64,000 nucleotides of DNA, taken from contig CAYVUV010000077.1 in assembly GCA_964455095.1 (NCBI GenBank), positions 3,050 through 67,049 on the forward strand, given 5' to 3'. The stretch's first letter is position 1. Each line of letters starts with the position of its first letter. A model generated the notes under the pieces. The model saw only the letters and a program-made list of their open reading frames with translations, had not been told where the DNA came from and made no database searches. Of the stretch, positions 60,875 through 64,000 are shown in pieces. The translations under genes were made by a program, and so were the position numbers. The DNA is from CAYVUV01 sp964455095 (GTDB lineage: Bacteria > Desulfobacterota > Binatia > HRBIN30 > CADEER01).

Positions 60875-61303
60875 CTAGTCGAGCTCGCCGCGCTCGCGCT
60901 TGAGGCGGCCGCGTGCCTTCTTTTCGGTCAGGCGGCGTTCGCGGGCCGCCGAGGACGGTTTCGTCGGGCGGCGCCGCTTCGGCACGACGACGGCCTCGGC
61001 CAGCAGCTGGCGCAAGCGCTCGATTACCGCCTCGCGATTGCGCAGCTGGCTGCGGTGGATGGCGCTGGTCAGCACCAGCGCGCCGTCGCGGGTCAGGCGT
61101 GAGGCGAGGAAGGCGAGGGCGCGGGTGCGACCCGGCTCGGGAATCGACGGCGAGCCCTGCACGTCGAAGCGCAGCACGGCCTTGGTCGCGACCTTGTTGA
61201 CGTTCTGCCCGCCCGGCCCGGCAGCGCGCACGTAGTGCAGCTCGAGCTCGCGCAGCGGGATCGCGATGCGGGCGTTGACTCGAATGACACTGTCGTCCTC
61301 CAC
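60875..61303 (-). CDS. arfB: Peptidyl-tRNA hydrolase ArfB-like (GGQ protein)
   Basis: A 142-residue protein. It starts at a GTG (61303) just before the family start IRVNARIAIPLRELELHYVRAAGPGGQNVNKVATKAVLRFD, which has the peptide-release GGQ motif. A basic tail (ERRLTEKKARGRLKRERGE) would enter the mRNA channel of stalled ribosomes. ArfB releases nascent peptides from non-stop complexes. The longer frame to 61420 has no support. Confidence 0.92.
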   Translation of the reverse strand: MEDDSVIRVNARIAIPLRELELHYVRAAGPGGQNVNKVATKAVLRFDVQGSPSIPEPGRTRALAFLASRLTRDGALVLTSAIHRSQLRNREAVIERLRQLLAEAVVVPKRRRPTKPSSAARERRLTEKKARGRLKRERGELD

Positions 61304-61455
61304 CGCGCGAGCGTCGCAAGCGGCCGCCGCGCGGTCAAGCGAGCGGCGGCGAAGTCCACGAGCGTGGAGAGGCCGTGTGTTGAACTCGAACCGGCGGCGC
61401 GAGTAGAAATGGCGGATCAACGCCCTGAATTCATCCGCGATGCCGAGCTGCCGCC

Positions 61456-62718
61456 ATGACCCGCGCCGAGCGCACCTATTACCTGGTCTGCGGACTGTAC
61501 AACCTCTCGTGGTCGTGCATCGCGCCGCTCTACGCGCTGTTCCTGCTCAGCCGCGGCCTCGATCTGTTCCAGATCAACGCGGTGCTGTCGACGTATCTCC
61601 TCACGGCGTTCCTGTTTGAGGTGCCGACCGGTGCGGTCGCCGACCTGTACGGCCGCAAAGTCTCCTTCCTGCTGAGTTGTCTGGTGCGCGCGGCGGCGTT
61701 CGCGTTGTACGCCGTCGCCGATTCGTTTCCGGCCTTTCTGTTCGCCGAGTTCGTCGACGCCGTCGGCACCACGCTGGCGACCGGCGCGCTCGATGCCTGG
61801 GCGGTCGACGGCATGCGCGCCGAAGGCGATCACCGTCCGACCGATCGCCTCTTCGCCCGCGCCCAGGTGCTGTCGCGCGTGCTCATGATCGCCTCCGGCC
61901 TGGTGGCGGGGTACGTCGGCGAGTACGACCTGACGCTGCCGTGGCTCATGGGCACCGCCGGATTCGCGCTGACCGCTCTCACCGGCGCCGTGACGATGCG
62001 CGAGAACCAACCACCCGTGGCGACGTTCGCTGGCTGGCGCGGCGTGGCGCGGTCGCTCGGTCAAACCGTGCGCGACGGGCTGGGGCACGTGCGCGACGTG
62101 CCGGTGCTGCGCCTGCTCTGCGGCCTGACGCTGGCGACGGCGTTCGCGATGATGCCGGTGCACCAACTCTGGCAGCCGCGTATGCAGGGCCTGTCGGGAC
62201 AAGGCGCCTGGCTGATGGGCTGGATCTGGGCCCTCATCAACGTGACCGCGTTGACCGGCAGCCTGCTCATCCCGCGCCTGCTGCATCGCTTCAGCCGCGC
62301 CTCGGTGATGGCCGCCGCGGCGCTGTGGCGCGCGCTGGCGGTGGCGCTGGCGGCCGTGGCGACGGCATTGGCCCCGGCCCTGGCCGGGCTGCTGCTGCAG
62401 GAGATCAGCTTCGGGCTCAGCGAGCCGGTGCTGCATGCGTGGATGAACGAGCGGCTGCGGCCCGAGCAGCGCGCCACGGTGCTCTCGGTGCGGTCGATGT
62501 CGTTCACGCTCGGCGGCGCCACCGGCCTGATCTGCCTCGGCCTCGTCGCCCGGGCGGCCGACATCCCAACCGCTTGGCTGTGCTCGACCGCCGTGTTGGC
62601 GCTGACCGTGCCGGGGTTTCTCGTGCTCGGGCGCGCGGCGCAGCGGGCGGCCGATGCCGAGGCGGCCGCGCCGGCCGTGACGGTGGTGAAGCCGGCCGTT
62701 CCGCCGGCCTGCAGTTGA
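61456..62718 (+). CDS. Major facilitator superfamily transporter
   Basis: A 420-residue integral membrane protein with about 12 spans. Loop 2-3 carries VADLYGRKVSFLLS, the G-x-x-x-D-R/G-R-K MFS motif in slightly changed form, with EVPTGAVAD before it. The central cytoplasmic loop begins near residue 185 (RENQPPVATFAGW). Substrate is unknown; this branch is often annotated as a general transporter. It is divergent from arfB. Confidence 0.92.
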   Translation: MTRAERTYYLVCGLYNLSWSCIAPLYALFLLSRGLDLFQINAVLSTYLLTAFLFEVPTGAVADLYGRKVSFLLSCLVRAAAFALYAVADSFPAFLFAEFVDAVGTTLATGALDAWAVDGMRAEGDHRPTDRLFARAQVLSRVLMIASGLVAGYVGEYDLTLPWLMGTAGFALTALTGAVTMRENQPPVATFAGWRGVARSLGQTVRDGLGHVRDVPVLRLLCGLTLATAFAMMPVHQLWQPRMQGLSGQGAWLMGWIWALINVTALTGSLLIPRLLHRFSRASVMAAAALWRALAVALAAVATALAPALAGLLLQEISFGLSEPVLHAWMNERLRPEQRATVLSVRSMSFTLGGATGLICLGLVARAADIPTAWLCSTAVLALTVPGFLVLGRAAQRAADAEAAAPAVTVVKPAVPPACS

Positions 62719-62741
62719 CGCGCCCCGGCCGGTCGGGGACG

Positions 62742-63638
62742 ATGCGCCCGATGCTGCATCGCATCGATCACGCCATCGTCGCCGTCCGCGACCTCGAGGC
62801 CGCCGCGGCGACGTACACGCAGCTGCTCGGCCGGCTTCCGTCCTGGCGCGGGCATCACCCGCAGCTCAACACGGCCAACGCTCTGTTTCGGCTCGACAAC
62901 ACGTACATCGAGTTGCTGGCGCCCGCCGGCGATGGGCCGTTCGCGGATCTGGTGAGCGCGCGTCTGCGCGCGGACGGCGAGGGGCTGTTCGCGCTCGCGT
63001 TCGGCACCGACGACGCCGATGCGTGCGCGGTGCAGTTGCGCGCGCGCGGCATCGCCGCGACCGATCCGGTCGATGGGCAGGGTCGCGACGACGCGACGAA
63101 AGCGGAGCGGCGCTGGCGCACGGTCTTCCTGCCGGCGGCCGATACACGCGGCGTCAACCTGTTCGCCATCGAGCACGTGTCGCCGCCCGACGCCCTGCCG
63201 GCCACCGCCCCGCTGGGCAACGGCGCGGCCGTGATCACGGGCGTCGACCACTTCGTCGTCATGACCGCCGATGCCGATGCGGCGCGCACTCTGTACGGCG
63301 ACCAGCTCGGACTGCGCCTGGCGCTCGACCGCAGTTTCGAGGCGCGCGGCGTGCGCCTGCTGTTCTTCCGCCTCGGCGGTGTCACCCTCGAGTGCGCCGC
63401 GCAACTCGGCGCTGCGGCCGCGCCGGATGTGCCCGACCGCCTGTGGGGCATCTCCTACCGTGTCTCCGACGTCGCCGCCGCGTGCGCGCGCCTCTCCGCG
63501 ACGGGGTTCGACGTCTCGGAGGTTCGCACCGGACATCGGCCCGGCACGCGTGTCTGCACCGTGCGACGCGAGACGTGCGGCGTGGCGACCCTGCTCATCG
63601 GGCCCGACGGCGACGGCGCCAATTCGCCCGCCGCGTGA
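62742..63638 (+). CDS. VOC-family protein (two glyoxalase-like modules)
   Basis: A 298-residue protein. The first half starts IDHAIVAVRDLEAAAATYTQLLG, the typical betaalphabetabetabeta start with a His metal ligand, and the second half repeats as ITGVDHFVVMTADADAARTLYGDQLGLRL. This suits a dioxygenase/epimerase or glyoxalase I superfamily member; the reaction is unknown. ATG 62742 has GGGGA upstream; an in-frame ATG at 62751 is an alternative. Its TGA overlaps the next ATG by one base (TGATG). Confidence 0.85.
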   Translation: MRPMLHRIDHAIVAVRDLEAAAATYTQLLGRLPSWRGHHPQLNTANALFRLDNTYIELLAPAGDGPFADLVSARLRADGEGLFALAFGTDDADACAVQLRARGIAATDPVDGQGRDDATKAERRWRTVFLPAADTRGVNLFAIEHVSPPDALPATAPLGNGAAVITGVDHFVVMTADADAARTLYGDQLGLRLALDRSFEARGVRLLFFRLGGVTLECAAQLGAAAAPDVPDRLWGISYRVSDVAAACARLSATGFDVSEVRTGHRPGTRVCTVRRETCGVATLLIGPDGDGANSPAA

Positions 63639-64000
63639 TGATCGAATCACTGACGCTGACCGCGGCCGGGGGCCTGGCGCTGCATCTCGATGCCGACCTG
63701 GCCTGGCGCTTGAGTTGGCAGGAGCCGGATTGGCTCGGACCGCTCAGCTGCGCCGTTCACGACGCCGGCCAGGCAGCGACTGCCGCCGCCGTTGGCGTGC
63801 ATCGGTTCGAGGGCCGCGATGATCTGGGGGACTTCGAGGCGGCCGAAGTGCATTGGGCCCCGCTGCCGTGGCCGCTGCGCACGACCGTGCGCGCCTACCG
63901 GGCGCTGCCGTTGATCGTCTTTCGGCTCGAGGCACCTCGGGGTTGCGAGGGGTTGTCGACGGGCCGCTTCGAACAACCCAGCGCGGCCTGGCCGGTGTGG
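63638..64000 (+). CDS. Unidentified protein, N-terminal part (partial)
   Basis: The first 121 residues of a gene cut by the window end, with no stop. It starts at an ATG coupled to the VOC gene stop. The sequence has a beta-rich look (LTLTAAGGLALHLDADLAWRL, LRTTVRAYRALPLIVFRLEA). I do not recognise it; a sugar-active enzyme N-terminal domain is a weak guess only. Confidence 0.7.
   Translation, partial: MIESLTLTAAGGLALHLDADLAWRLSWQEPDWLGPLSCAVHDAGQAATAAAVGVHRFEGRDDLGDFEAAEVHWAPLPWPLRTTVRAYRALPLIVFRLEAPRGCEGLSTGRFEQPSAAWPVW

Overview
The window is high-GC, gene-dense DNA from a diderm (Gram-negative) bacterium. Evidence for the cell envelope is direct: a Lol lipoprotein-release pair, BamA, Skp, and a nearly complete lipid A/Kdo operon using LpxI rather than LpxH. 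The exact lineage is inference. The mix of acyl-CoA ligase and SDR enzymes with very long Thr/Pro-rich 'dockerin-like' secreted proteins recalls deltaproteobacteria-like phyla such as Binatota (Desulfobacterota relatives), but nothing in the window proves this. No tRNA, rRNA, CRISPR array, integrase or transposase was found.

Layout. 1-15.5 kb is a mixed housekeeping/accessory region: the end of an ABC exporter, a predicted zinc aminopeptidase, an ABC-2-like transporter pair, an alkyltransferase-like DNA repair protein with a YciI-like partner, an outer-membrane beta-barrel candidate, a tandem pair of short-chain dehydrogenases, a TMTC-like membrane protein with TPRs, a degenerate IGPS-like barrel, an acyl-CoA ligase, a membrane-anchored metallophosphoesterase and a DprA-like protein.

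15.7-27.9 kb is the most unusual part. Four tandem secreted paralogs, each behind a near-identical AAAGGAG ribosome binding site, are bracketed by two very long secreted proteins. Each of the two has a dockerin-like calcium-loop segment, a 600-residue-plus Thr/Pro/Ser/Arg linker and a shared C-terminal cysteine domain. The four paralogs alternate between two subtypes (A-B-A-B), which suggests that a two-gene unit was duplicated. A strong promoter candidate precedes the array and a textbook intrinsic terminator follows it; a lone CheY-like receiver lies between the terminator and the second long protein. I recognise no described system here; an extracellular matrix or surface assembly is an inference.

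28-34 kb holds an XRE regulator, a DUF1232 membrane protein, and a minus-strand operon encoding a ThiS/MoaD-like sulfur carrier, a TtuA-like tRNA thiolase, TrmI (m1A58) and an MTHFSD-like folate enzyme. This set is consistent with T-loop (position 54/58) tRNA modification. Divergent from it, lysS leads into lolC/E-lolD-bamA-skp-lpxA-lpxI-(GnnA-like oxidoreductase)-lpxB-msbA-DUF374 acyltransferase-waaA-lpxK-Trm112-Kdo kinase (32.7-48.8 kb). Many junctions overlap by 1-4 bases, so this is probably one long envelope-biogenesis operon. lpxD and fabZ are missing from their usual place.

48.8-64 kb holds a 3D-domain lipoprotein, Lon protease, and a surface-polysaccharide cluster (two methyltransferases, three glycosyltransferases, an AsnB-type amidotransferase and an ArnT-like GT-C enzyme). 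It ends with DUF2726, ArfB-like, MFS and VOC proteins and a gene cut off by the window edge.
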